DNA from: Dinochytrium kinnereticum
Taxonomy: Eukaryota; Chytridiomycota; Chytridiomycetes; Chytridiales; Chytridiaceae
Assembly: GCA_027604005.1 (NCBI GenBank)
Contig: JADGJT010000470.1
Coordinates: 2,785-15,690 of the forward strand
DNA length: 12,906 nt
Direction of reading: 5' to 3'
Positions within the stretch are counted from its first letter, which is position 1; every line of letters begins with the position of its first letter. A program made the translations under genes and the position numbers. This document shows, piece after piece, positions 1 through 8,707 of the stretch. A model generated the notes under the pieces. The model saw nothing but the letters and a program-made list of their open reading frames with translations, was not told the DNA's origin and did not search any database.

Positions 1-1070
1 ACCCTTCTCACTTCTCCTTCAGTGTGCAACGGTTCTTTCTGACAGACTGACGGATTTAAATGCGGGCCGCCGGAACCCCCAGGCGATGGGCCGGATCCCA
101 CCCCTTCTCTCGCGCCAGACCTCACCTCCAATCCCCTCGCGACGCTTTCACCACGTCTCGACCCTAATCTTCCAACCGCTCTCTCTTCCTCCTCGAATCG
201 CTTCTCAATGCCAAAGCCATCCCCCCTTCTCTGAATGCCTCCCGTCCAGTCAAGACCACCTGGCATCCCCATCCACCGTCCCATAGGCGTGGAGGTCAAC
301 ACTGACTCTGGAGACCGTGGCGCTGGGTGGTATGGAGCACTGACGTTGATTTTGGAGCTGAGCGTTGGGGTCAGTGGGGGTGACAGAGCGCCAAATGCCC
401 CTCCCTCTCCTCCGTCTCCTCCAGGACCTCCTCTGAGCATTCTGGCAGTCAGTTCTGTTGCTGGGTCTAATGGCTGGGCGTGGTAGCCCTGACGGGGTTG
501 AACCCAAGGCATGAGAGAGTTTGAGGCGAGCGCAAAGTCTGGGATAAGATTGGCCTCGCTTGTCAGGTTGTAGGGAAGGGACGGGGAGGAAAAGAAAGGT
601 TGATGAAGGGCAAAGTTATCCGTTGGTGGTGGTGGAGGAGGTGACGGTGATAGGTGGAGGGTAAGCGATGGTGGGAGGGTGAAGGGAAATTGTTGAGGGT
701 CCAATTGTATGAAGGGAGTCGTTGGTTGCATTGCCTCCATTGAAATATGTGAGGATACAGGGAGGGAGGTGAACGTGGTGCTGGTGACGGCAGACATGAC
801 TGGTATTGGGACGAGCCCTGGGCCTTGCCAAGTCTCCTGCGCGGATATCAAGGCATTGTCGTGAGGGTCAGGTGTTAGAAATGGAATATGCGTCGCGGGG
901 TTCATCTCGGTGAAGGGGATGTAAGTTTGCGGAGGGTGCATCGACAATGGCTGCGATGGGTCTGCGACGAGGGTCATGGGTTGGTGTTGGTGTTGTTGAT
1001 GCTGGTTTAAGGGGGTTTGGACAATAGGGTCGGAGGGTTGAAGGGGAGTGGGTGATGCCGATGATTCCAT
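1..1070 (-). CDS. Partial Pro/Ser/Thr/Gln-rich protein (N-terminal 356 residues), possible transcription regulator
   Basis: A minus-strand frame is open from an ATG at 1070-1068 to the left edge, giving 356 residues with no stop; the C-terminus lies outside the window. The upstream in-frame stop (TAA near 1213) and the absence of another in-frame ATG between it and 1070 support this start. The first 200 or so residues are low complexity: Pro, Ser, Thr and Gln dominate, with a His/Gln run near residues 22-30 (NQHQQHQHQP) and a poly-Pro stretch (SPSPPPPP) near 150. A Gly-rich patch (GGPGGDGGEGG) follows near 215, and residues after about 260 turn charged and Arg/Glu/Gly-rich. No catalytic or DNA-binding domain is visible. 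Such disordered, P/S/Q-rich N-termini are common in fungal transcription factors, so a regulator is my inference only. A zinc finger or other domain could sit beyond the edge. The reading frame is well supported; the function is not. Confidence 0.7.
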   Translation of the reverse strand, partial: MESSASPTPLQPSDPIVQTPLNQHQQHQHQPMTLVADPSQPLSMHPPQTYIPFTEMNPATHIPFLTPDPHDNALISAQETWQGPGLVPIPVMSAVTSTTFTSLPVSSHISMEAMQPTTPFIQLDPQQFPFTLPPSLTLHLSPSPPPPPPTDNFALHQPFFSSPSLPYNLTSEANLIPDFALASNSLMPWVQPRQGYHAQPLDPATELTARMLRGGPGGDGGEGGAFGALSPPLTPTLSSKINVSAPYHPAPRSPESVLTSTPMGRWMGMPGGLDWTGGIQRRGDGFGIEKRFEEEERAVGRLGSRRGESVARGLEVRSGAREGVGSGPSPGGSGGPHLNPSVCQKEPLHTEGEVRR

Positions 1071-3535
1071 AGCTGCCGAAAATATAGAACTTCTGGACGA
1101 GCAATAGAGACGTTGTGTCGTCGTCGGAAGATGAGCAAAGATGGAAGGATGAGATGGAGGACGTGTATGGTGGTTGCTCACGGCTTTGGGCGGGAGTTTG
1201 ATCAGGTAAGTTTAGAGGCCCCACCCTTCTCTCTCATGAGCCCTTCAAATGTTCCTTATTTATCCTTCTCTTATGGCAACTCTTGTGTTTGAATTGGTTA
1301 TTTTTTATTTCAACGGTAAATATATATTTTTTGTTCACTTTTTAGTGGTCATGTTTTTCTCTTCTGTGCTTTTCCTCCTCTTTGTGCTCTTCCTCGACTC
1401 ATGCCACCCTTGACCTGCGAGCTCAGATCCTATTTTCTGGGTAGTGGTATTTATGTTCTATTCCGTTGACCGTCTTTTTTCAGTCATCAGAGAGTTGAAG
1501 CTCGCCCCTCAGCCCTTTAGTTATTGCGGCACTGCCCTACCCGTCAGCGTCTTGTAGAGAGTCGATCCAGGAGGAGGGGTCAAGCAGCACCTTCACGCCG
1601 CCTCTGGTTTGTGGTTGGTTTGAGGTGAAGGATAAGAGGTCAGAAATGAAAAACATATGCATTCGCTGCTCAGCCAGAGCGCAAATTAACAGCTGTGCTC
1701 TGGACCTTGAGGAAATAGGTGTCGAGCAGGGCAGGGCAGCAAAAGGAGATCGGGCTGAGGGCTTCCGTTGTTGGGTTTCAATGGGATTGTGTACAGGGCC
1801 TGTTTTAGTCGAAATGGGTCGGTGCCACTTTCAGAGCCAGTTTTGTCTTGGGTTTATTTACAGAGCCATTTCTACCTTCTGTGGGCAAGCGATATACTTT
1901 GCGCCATTCCAAAACACTGTGCGTTTCGCGTATCCTTCATCGCCTTTCAGTGTGGACGCTTTTACACCTGTGATCAGTAAGCTCGTGGACCTCTCTCTCT
2001 TATACTTGGGTCTTCAGTTCTGGGTGAGCAATTAAGGATAACGATGGTGCTTTCAGGGATGTGGACGATATTTGCTGGATGGAGAATATGCGGTTCATTC
2101 TTCTCAAGCAAGAACCAGCTGCTGCACATCGAAAACGGCATAGAAAAGGTTACAGATTGAAGGGGATTGAACGTTTGTGAATGAAGGGAACAAACCTTTC
2201 TACCTAGATCCTGACTTTCAACCCCTCACAGCAAAGGATTGGCAGTCCGACCGCATCACAATCTCTGCCCAGTCAAAGTAATCTACAAGGCTTTGTAGCC
2301 ATCAACCTGGCAACGATGTCTTGACCCTGCTGCCGATTAACTCATTTCCATGGGTGACAGCATCTCCCGTTTGGGAATAATGGTTTCCCCCCGCAGCATC
2401 TGAGCCCCAAACCTCCAGCGTACCTGAGCACAACCAGGTGGCCCACAGGTGTTCAGGTGGGACCGTCTCGAATTTAAGGGGACTTTGTCTCGATTGTTGC
2501 TGAAGCCTAGGATCTGGTAACTGACTTCTTAGCGTGCATGAAAAGGGGGGCCATGCGGGAGGAGGCTGTGACGGCGGACCTGTCGCTAAGAAATTATAGC
2601 GAAAACCGTGTGCTGCGTTGCTCTTGTGCTTGGGGTCCTGGATGAAACCAACGGACCGTCGTGGGTTTGTGGTGCTTGGGGTTGAGGTAGGTATCCGACA
2701 AAGTGAGGTCGCCAGTCCCTCGGCGTCAAAATAACCCCAAGTACTCTGTTCATTCACGCCATATCGTCTTCCAGGAGCGGTGTTCAAAAGGTTGCAGGTT
2801 CGAGAACCCCCTCGAGATATCAGCAAAGCAGCACAATGAAGTGATTAAGAAGGGGAAGTGTGCAATGTACATATGTATTGTGTATCAGCAGTAACTACAA
2901 CGTCTCAGCGGTCCTGCAAAGAATGTGGGGTCCACTGGCCTCATTTTCCTATCATCCCAAAGTCCGTTTTCCCCCCAGCAGAATGCTCCCACGACCACCC
3001 TCGTCAGCTTTCCCTGACCAAGATCTCCTCGTACTGGCCCGTCATTCACCTCATTTCAACTCCGTTTTCCCCCCAACAACAACTCCACGAGGGTCGAAGC
3101 GTCAAGTCTTTCCCCGAGCAACAGTCCAAGCGCTTGGATCAAAATTAAAAAAATAAAACCCCGCTCGCGCTTTGACTGAATTGGAAGACCCTCTCTTATC
3201 CGCAGCAGCGCGTCAACGGATATGGTTAAGATAAGATGAGGCGGTTTTCCCCTGACATTGGCGGTTCTTGAAATATCAGCTGCGCACGTTTACGATTTTT
3301 CATTTAGATGAAATGAAAGTAACGTGAGATGGAAGGAGGAGGAAGAACGCATTCCCTGACAAGAACAGAAGGTAAAAGGTGCAAAGACCGCCGTCGTCAT
3401 GCATCCATCCTCCAGATGGGCAGCATCCCGAACGCCATTCCTAGGCTCTTGAAGTACATTAAGAGACCAAAGAGCATCATAGGCACAGGAGATCATAGAC
3501 GTACATCAGCAACAGCACGACCTACTACACACACT
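1071..3535. other. Long intergenic region: 5' flank of the left gene and 3' flank of the ankyrin gene
   Basis: No convincing gene was found in about 2.5 kb. The left part (1250-1400) is T/A-rich and is probably promoter for the gene starting at 1070. Two ATG-started plus-strand frames exist but have no recognisable domain: 1646-2035 (129 residues, Cys-containing) and 2873-3148 (a CKECG motif, followed at once by AATAAA at 3152). Both could be chance. A minus-strand frame at 2302-2826 is open for 174 codons but opens with TTG rather than ATG. A 98-bp-spaced direct repeat lies at 2934-3075. Confidence 0.6.
2934..3075. repeat. Imperfect direct repeat with about 98-bp period
   Basis: The 15-mer TCCGTTTTCCCCCCA occurs at 2963-2977 and again at 3061-3075. 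Each copy is preceded by ACTGGCC (2934 and 3033) and by a CTCATTT block, in the same order and at nearly the same spacing. This looks like an old, diverged duplication of roughly 45 bp or of a 98-bp unit. No function is visible. Confidence 0.6.
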
Positions 3536-6149
3536 CTATACACGCTCACTCCTCATCGACATTGGAATCGCAGACCCCATCAACCTCTCAATAAACGCAT
3601 CCATCTGTTCAAAGTTCTCAATCAAAGGACTATGGTCCTCCCCCTCATTCCCACAGCAAGGGCAACCTGACCGATATAAACTATTCGCAAGTCTCATAGC
3701 CTTATATTTTAGCGAGGAGCGCGGCAAGTCGATCCCATATTCATCGAAGAGGATAGGGAGGGGTGGTCGACGTGAGAGACGCAAAGCTTTACGGGCAGCG
3801 AGTCTGATGGATTTGGAGAAGGGAGGGCAGATGGGGTTGACAAACATGAACAACCATTCACCTTCCAACGCGGTAATGGTTTTATCGTGGTAAAGGAGCG
3901 ATGTTGGGATCCGCGGATCCGCCAGAAGCACTTCCAAAACATGTCCACGGCCCCACCTTACAGCAGTGAGAAACGCCTCATTCTCCTGAGCGCAAGGATC
4001 AACCCTTGGATCCCTTAACATGATTTCAACAACTTTCTGGTGACCTCCAGCAACAGCCATAACAAACGCCTGTTGCTGTCCCCATCGAGGATCATATCTG
4101 CCGTAAACAAGAAGCGCCGCTACAAGGTCGGCCTCACCCCTCCCACACGCCTCTCCAAGCAACACGGGTCCTCGACTCATCGCGTTTATTCGAGGGCCTT
4201 TCAGTAGCTCTCGAACAACCCGAATGTCAGGACGCGGCATACAAGCAATGGATAGAGCCTCCATATCGTTGTCCGCAGGATTGACTCTCTTATCGGCGAG
4301 GAGAAGTTGAACGGTCGAAAGAGATCGAACAGCACACGCACATTTCAACGCCTCGTTCTCATTAGCGCCGGGATGTATTCCAGGAAACTCTAATAAACGT
4401 TTAACAACAGTAAAGTTCCCAAACTTTGCCGCGAGTCTGACTGGGAGGTTGAGAGGAGTGACGGGGTTGAATCTTGGGTCGGACAGCAGCATGTCCATCA
4501 TTTTCGTAATATTTGTTACAGAGGGGTTGGTCAAGGACGGCGGGCAGATCATTCGGGGGACGTCTTTCATGGTTAACTTAACGAGGGTCTTGGATCCAAT
4601 GTCGACTGGGCCATCCCAATCATGCAGTAGGTGAAGAAAGAGGATGTTTTCACGGGCGCTTGGCCGGACTTCTGGCCTTTTCAAAAGAAACTCCAGGATC
4701 TCCGCTGACCGCGCTGAGATGATAGCTCTATTGTTCGCGTCTGCAGCGTTTACTCTTTGGTCGGAAAGAAGGAGCTTGACGATTTCCTTGTGACAATGCA
4801 CCACAGCTTGGTAGAGCGCGGAGTTCTCATCAGCCCCAGGATTGATTCGCGAATCGCTCAAAAGCACCTTTACCGCCTTGATGTTCCCTGCCGAAACGTG
4901 AAATGTTAGCCCCGGAGGACCAGCCATCGCGATATCGAAATTCGGATGTCGCAGCAATGCCTTGATGATCTTGGGGTCCATGGCTAGAAGCAAAAGCTGC
5001 AACGACCTTTGCGCCACCCTCGTCCTAGAATCCGCAAGAAGAATCTTTACGATATCCCGTCGACCCAACTGACAAGCAATAGCTAGAGGATGATCTCCAT
5101 CAGTATCTTCAGGGTCCGTTCTCGGATCTTGCAAAAGCGCTTTAACCGCCTCTGGAGATCCTCCCTCACACGTGACCCTCAAGATCATGTTTGAGTTAAA
5201 CGCCGGGGAAACAGATTGAATAGAGAGGAATAAATTCATAAGCGGAATGTTGCACTGAGAGCTCACTAGTAGCAATGCTCTCTGGAGACCGTATGGGTGG
5301 TCCGCATCCATTTCTGGATGGAGAGCGATGGGGCGGACCATATCCAAAGGGGCAGAGTTGATGCAGGCGGACATCAGGACGCGATGAAGATCTTCAATAG
5401 ATTCTTGGCTCTTGAACTTGCACATTTCCATCGCCTTGGCCAGCAAGACAGGGCATTGCAACTCCAGAAACACCAAAAGATCGATCACCTCAACCTTCAT
5501 ACAACAACCAGGTGCCACAAAAGCAATCTTCAGAGCCTCCCTAAACCGTCTCCTATGCAATGGGCAAAAGTTCCAACTGTAAAGAGACTCGTCGACATAA
5601 ACTTTAACATGCCCCATGCAACATGTATCGTCCGTTCTTTCAAGCATCCTGATCATTGGCGAAGTGACAACCAGGTATGCGGCAAAGTGGTTGATGCTGA
5701 GAAGATCCATATTAACAGAGGTCCATTCCGTTTTCGATCGTTTCCGAAGGTTAAGTAGGTTCTGAAGACCAAAGTTGAAGCTGTCGAAACGCCATGATGA
5801 GTTATAGTGCTTTGAAAGGAGGCGGATTTCCTTGACTTGGTCTGGGTGGAGGTAGGAGGCTATGATCCATGCTATCTCGACAGGAAGTTGGGAGAGATGA
5901 TCCTCTACTTGTATGGGAGGATCCTTCACAGCGTTTTGCCAGGCTGTCGGATGACTGAAGTTTGAGACCACAGAAACGAGCTGCAGATTTTAACTTACCA
6001 GCCAGCCGTGATATTGCAAGATATTTTGGAGTCATTGACGATTCAGATGATAAGAGAAGGCTGCTGTTGATGGGATCCGCCATGATGTCTACTTGGATCC
6101 GCTTGGATAGGCGATGCTGGATAGAGGGTATTACGGAGAGGTTGTTCAT
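3536..6149 (-). CDS. F-box and ankyrin-repeat protein, two exons (join of 5999-6149 and 3536-5943)
   Basis: Exon 1 runs from ATG 6149 to 5999 and exon 2 from 5943 to the TAG at 3536-3538; a 55-nt intron separates them, giving 852 residues. A shorter start at 6083 (better ATGGCG context, 830 residues) is possible; a TGA sits directly before the 6149 ATG. Residues 67-101 (LSQLPVEIAWIIASYL...) match an F-box. Roughly residues 300-735 hold about 12 ankyrin-type repeats, several degenerate, of the form A..G...VVK.LL.DPRV.P....N (for example VVEIMLRDPRVDP and IVKILLADSR). The C-terminal 120 residues are Arg-rich, then end with a C-P-C-C motif at 811-814. F-box proteins bind Skp1 in SCF ubiquitin ligases, with the repeats choosing the substrate; that role is inferred from family knowledge. 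Repeat-rich proteins of this style are, to my knowledge, expanded in chytrids. Domain calls are firm for the ankyrin repeats and moderate for the F-box; exon 1 rests on splice logic. Confidence 0.88.
5944..5998 (-). other. Intron 1 of the F-box/ankyrin gene (55 nt)
   Basis: The donor is G|GTAAGT at 5999/5998 and the acceptor GACAG|CC at 5944/5943. Exon 1 ends in phase 1 and the acceptor leaves two bases, so the junction codon GCC restores the ankyrin frame. The other nearby acceptor, CTTCAG, would give the wrong frame and a quick stop. The frame of exon 2 hits TAA just inside the donor, and no in-frame ATG lies between that stop and the F-box, so an intron is required for an ATG start. The branch site is not clear. 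Confidence 0.7.
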
Positions 6150-6191
6150 TCAATTCGGGATTTTTCAGCATTTTGTGGAGGCCACCTTTCA

Positions 6192-6248
6192 TCAAGGCCA
6201 GCACAGGGCATCAGTGAGATGTGCGGAGAGACATTGTTCAGCCATCAT
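6192..6248 (-). promoter_or_regulatory. Possible upstream ORF in the leader of the ankyrin gene
   Basis: An 18-codon frame begins ATGATG at 6248 and stops with TGA at 6192-6194, about 40 bases before the proposed start at 6149. If the transcript begins upstream of it, this uORF could lower translation of the main frame. A TATA-like ATATAAT on the minus strand at about 6276-6283 lies only about 30 bases upstream, so the transcription start may fall at or after the uORF. Confidence 0.25.
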
Positions 6249-6931
6249 GGGTTTGGAGCGTCCTTAAGCGTTGGAATTATATGAGATAAGGCAAGCATTT
6301 AGGCGACACCGATGAGGATAGGTGGCATTGGAGGTCATGAAAAGAGCTTCTGAGGAAAGGGTTTTATGGTGTTCAAAGAGAACCAGTGATTTGGGGGGGT
6401 TTATAAGTACTTTACAATCTCTTTGCTTAGCTTTCCTTTTTCTTCATCATCAGTCGTTTGGCCTCCAACAGAACTCCCCATGCAAACATCCATTCCCCTC
6501 TTCCTACCCGTCTGAGCGAACCCCAACCATTACCACACCATCCTTAGCCTCACCCTAACTTCCTCCCTTTGCTGAGATTAAAGAGCTAAGGAAATGAATC
6601 ATGTCCCTATCCTGTAGCAAAATGCTCCTGAGAACTACTTCAATCGGAACCTGCATGTAAGCCCTTCAGGCAGGCGAGCAACCTCTCAGTAGGTCAGGCC
6701 CACCTGTTCAGCACCATTTCGACGTCCCTCTCGGCCTCTTCATTCAGTGCCATTAATTTCTAGCCAGACATAACTTCTTTTTTTTTTCCATTTCATTCCA
6801 ATCAGTCCGATTTGAGAAAAGAGGATGCGAGGCCAACCGTTTTAGTTTAGTTTTATTTTTACTATTGTTGTTTTTTATTGGGCAGGGATTTGGGTTGTTC
6901 ATTTAAGGGTTTGGATTTGAGATATGTTGAG

Positions 6932-7005
6932 TGTGGCCTAGCTCTGTAGAATGGGGAAAGCATTGGACTCTTGGCATCAAGTTTGTGGATTAGCGTGTCC
7001 AAGCT
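6932..7005 (+). pseudogene. Degenerate tRNA-Lys(CUU)-like element (tRNA relic or tRNA-derived SINE head)
   Basis: In order along the plus strand are features of a tRNA: TA at positions 8-9, the D-stem GCTC (6941-6944), a GTAGA D-loop piece, then AAGCATTGGACTCTTGG, where CTCTT gives a CUU anticodon in the expected place, followed by TTGTGG where a T-stem would begin. Blocks such as CTAGCTC, GTAGA and GACTCTT are typical of eukaryotic tRNA-Lys(CUU). The T-loop is corrupt (ATTAGCG in place of TTCGANN), the D-loop carries extra bases, the anticodon stem is broken and the acceptor arms do not pair. It is therefore a pseudogene or a SINE head, not a working tRNA. A T9 tract at 7022-7030 could be a Pol III stop. 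Confidence 0.5.
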
Positions 7006-7021
7006 TAATTGTGCGCAATGG

Positions 7022-7030
7022 TTTTTTTTT
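7022..7030 (+). terminator. T9 tract, possible RNA polymerase III terminator
   Basis: Nine T residues follow the tRNA-like relic by about 17 bases. Pol III stops at runs of four or more T, so this would end a transcript from the relic if its promoter boxes still worked. The A box is near consensus (TAGCTCTGT) and the B box is decayed, so activity is doubtful. T runs are common in this AT-rich DNA. Confidence 0.25.
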
Positions 7031-8111
7031 GTCGATAAGGATGTGACGACTTTAACTTTAAAAGCGGCATTCCTTTCACGAAGGCCAATACCAGCCGTCT
7101 TTGAAACTTCCTAATTATAACACCTGCATAGCATGTCAGAGCAGCTAGGAAAAAGATAGTGCGAAGGCATAAATCTCGAAAGGCTATGAGTGATAAGGCA
7201 TGGCCAACACATTAGAGGACAAAGACATAAAAACAAGATAACAGAAACAGATGTTGCTCGTAACAACAAAAAAAGAAAGGGCGTGCTGAAAACATCAAAA
7301 ACTTTATTGCAAGGAGAGGATAACAAAAAACCAGACCAACTTCATGTCAAACCCTCCAAGAAAGTAACAGAAGGCCAGCAGAAACGGATCCTCTTGAACT
7401 GTTAGCATGAGAGGAATTCAATAGCAATCTCGCTCCTGATATCCTTCCATCTTCAAGCGAGGTGATGACATGTTTCAATCAATCCAAGATGCTCCGTGAG
7501 CATGATATCCGCTTGTCATTGACAGAGACTCGGCTTCACAGCATGGCTTTGAATCCTGTCATTCTGAGATTCTGAACGGTTTGTTGGTGGCCAAAATCCC
7601 GTTGCCATGGGTTAGCTTTGATGGAAGGTGGATAGTTCCAACTTCCTCCATCAGCCCACTCTCCCTCCCAATACCAAGCCGTCATTTATCTCACAGCCAC
7701 CACCTACCTCTCTGCATCGCTTGTGGATCCGATAACCCCTGCAATCGATAACCCTCAACTTTTTTTTGATTTTCTCTCTTCTTTTCTTGACATTCATCGC
7801 GCCGTTTTTGCTCTCCAACCGACCTGCACCAACCAGTGAACCGTCGCGTGTCGATAATTTTCTGCCAATTTTCCTCTTGGCTTGCCGCGTCGGCCAAAAG
7901 AGCGTCTCATTTTGGCGCAAGTGGCTCGGCCTTTTTGTCAAGTCACGCCGCTATTGGATGGGGAAAGACGAAGGAGAGACAGGGTTGATGCGCCGAGAAT
8001 TCCATATTTCATGGGGAGAATCCACTTTTTGAAGAGGAAAGCGGGAAGACGTTGCGAGGTTTTGAAAGAAGGGGTGAGGGAAGGGAGATGGAGAACGCGA
8101 GTACGTATCTT

Positions 8112-8147
8112 GAACAGTGCGAACAGGGCGAACAGGGCGAACAGGGC
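8112..8147. repeat. 9-bp tandem repeat, four copies
   Basis: The unit GAACAGGGC occurs three times head to tail (8121-8147), preceded by one variant copy GAACAGTGC (8112-8120). The unit length is a multiple of three, and in one frame it would encode repeated Ala-Asn-Arg, but no ATG-started gene covers it. It is probably a small intergenic minisatellite. Confidence 0.85.
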
Positions 8148-8544
8148 TGTTTGGATCCGTTATCTCCATTTTTCCTCATTTTTTTTGCATATGAAACAGT
8201 CTACACACGTGGAATATCGTTTCAGATGGCGGTTTGGTGTTGACTTTCAGCAGGAAAAAAGGTGGAAATTTGAAATTCAAGAGATTTTCGTATTAATGGG
8301 AAGCAATAAACTACTGAGACAAAGAACTGGCGGGCGATACGGTGCAGTGGAGGGTATTAATAAATAATAATGGAGAAAGTTACGTGCAAAGAAAAGGGGG
8401 AAATGCATAGTACGAAATGCTGAGTGAAGCGAGCCTTAATCAACGAAAGGATGTGCGGAAGAAAACAATGGGGAAATTAGAGGAAAATAGAGGATGCGCG
8501 TCAAACAGCAGCAAGTAAAACTGCGTTTGGCATCGGCGAAAAGT

Positions 8545-8586
8545 AAAAGAAGAAGAAAGGAAAAAAGGAAAAAAAGAAGAAGAAAG
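8545..8586. repeat. Homopurine mirror repeat downstream of the zinc-finger gene
   Basis: Forty-two bases contain only A and G on the plus strand. The tract is close to a mirror repeat around GGAAAAAAGG (8559-8568): GAAGAAG arms lie on both sides, with about four extra A on the right. It lies 120-165 bases past the stop codon of the minus-strand gene, so the transcript would carry a long pyrimidine tract in its 3' region. Confidence 0.75.
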
Positions 8587-8707
8587 CCAACACATAATAA
8601 TAGTAAAGAAAAGGAACGCCATCATCATAACTATTAAAGTGACAAGAAAGAGAGGGCTTCGACCCGCAAAGACCTCCCTATTGCAATCCAAAAACCAAAT
8701 GCCGTCA

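Larger units (their letters stand above)
6150..8707. other. Long intergenic region between the ankyrin and zinc-finger genes
   Basis: No supported protein gene lies in this 2.5 kb. It should hold the ankyrin gene promoter at its left end and the zinc-finger gene 3' flank at its right end. Frames of 60-160 codons near 7650-8370 start with TTG or GTG and their composition follows local purine or pyrimidine bias, so I do not call them. Notable content: TTTATAAG after a G7 run (6393-6406), T-rich DNA at 6840-6890, a tRNA-Lys-like relic at 6932-7005, a 9-bp tandem repeat at 8112-8147 and a homopurine tract at 8545-8586. Confidence 0.6.

Noticed and set aside
1646..2035. 129-residue ATG-started plus-strand frame
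   Set aside because: It has no domain, signal peptide or clear promoter; a frame of this length is plausible by chance in 2.5 kb of noncoding sequence. Kept only as a note in the intergenic entry.
2797..2808. GGTTCGAGAACC, resembling a tRNA B box
   Set aside because: The flanks do not form a T-stem, no A box lies at the right distance, and the match is explained by a simple 5+2+5 inverted repeat.
2302..2826. 174-codon minus-strand open frame
   Set aside because: It opens with TTG, not ATG; it shows no domain, and its composition looks like translated noncoding DNA. It could only be rescued by an unseen upstream exon.
2873..3148. 91-residue plus-strand frame with CKECG and a nearby AATAAA
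   Set aside because: Two overlapping frames of similar length are open here, with no sign of which is coding; only one Cys pair is present, so it is not a zinc site.
6601..6662. Short plus-strand ATG segment ending at a GTAAGC donor-like site (MSLSCSKMLLRTTSIGTC)
   Set aside because: It could be a tiny first exon, but no downstream exon in phase could be found within the next kilobase.
7882..8367. 161-codon plus-strand open frame covering the 9-bp repeat
   Set aside because: The first codon is TTG, the product is Arg-rich without a domain, and it overlaps other equally open frames on both strands.
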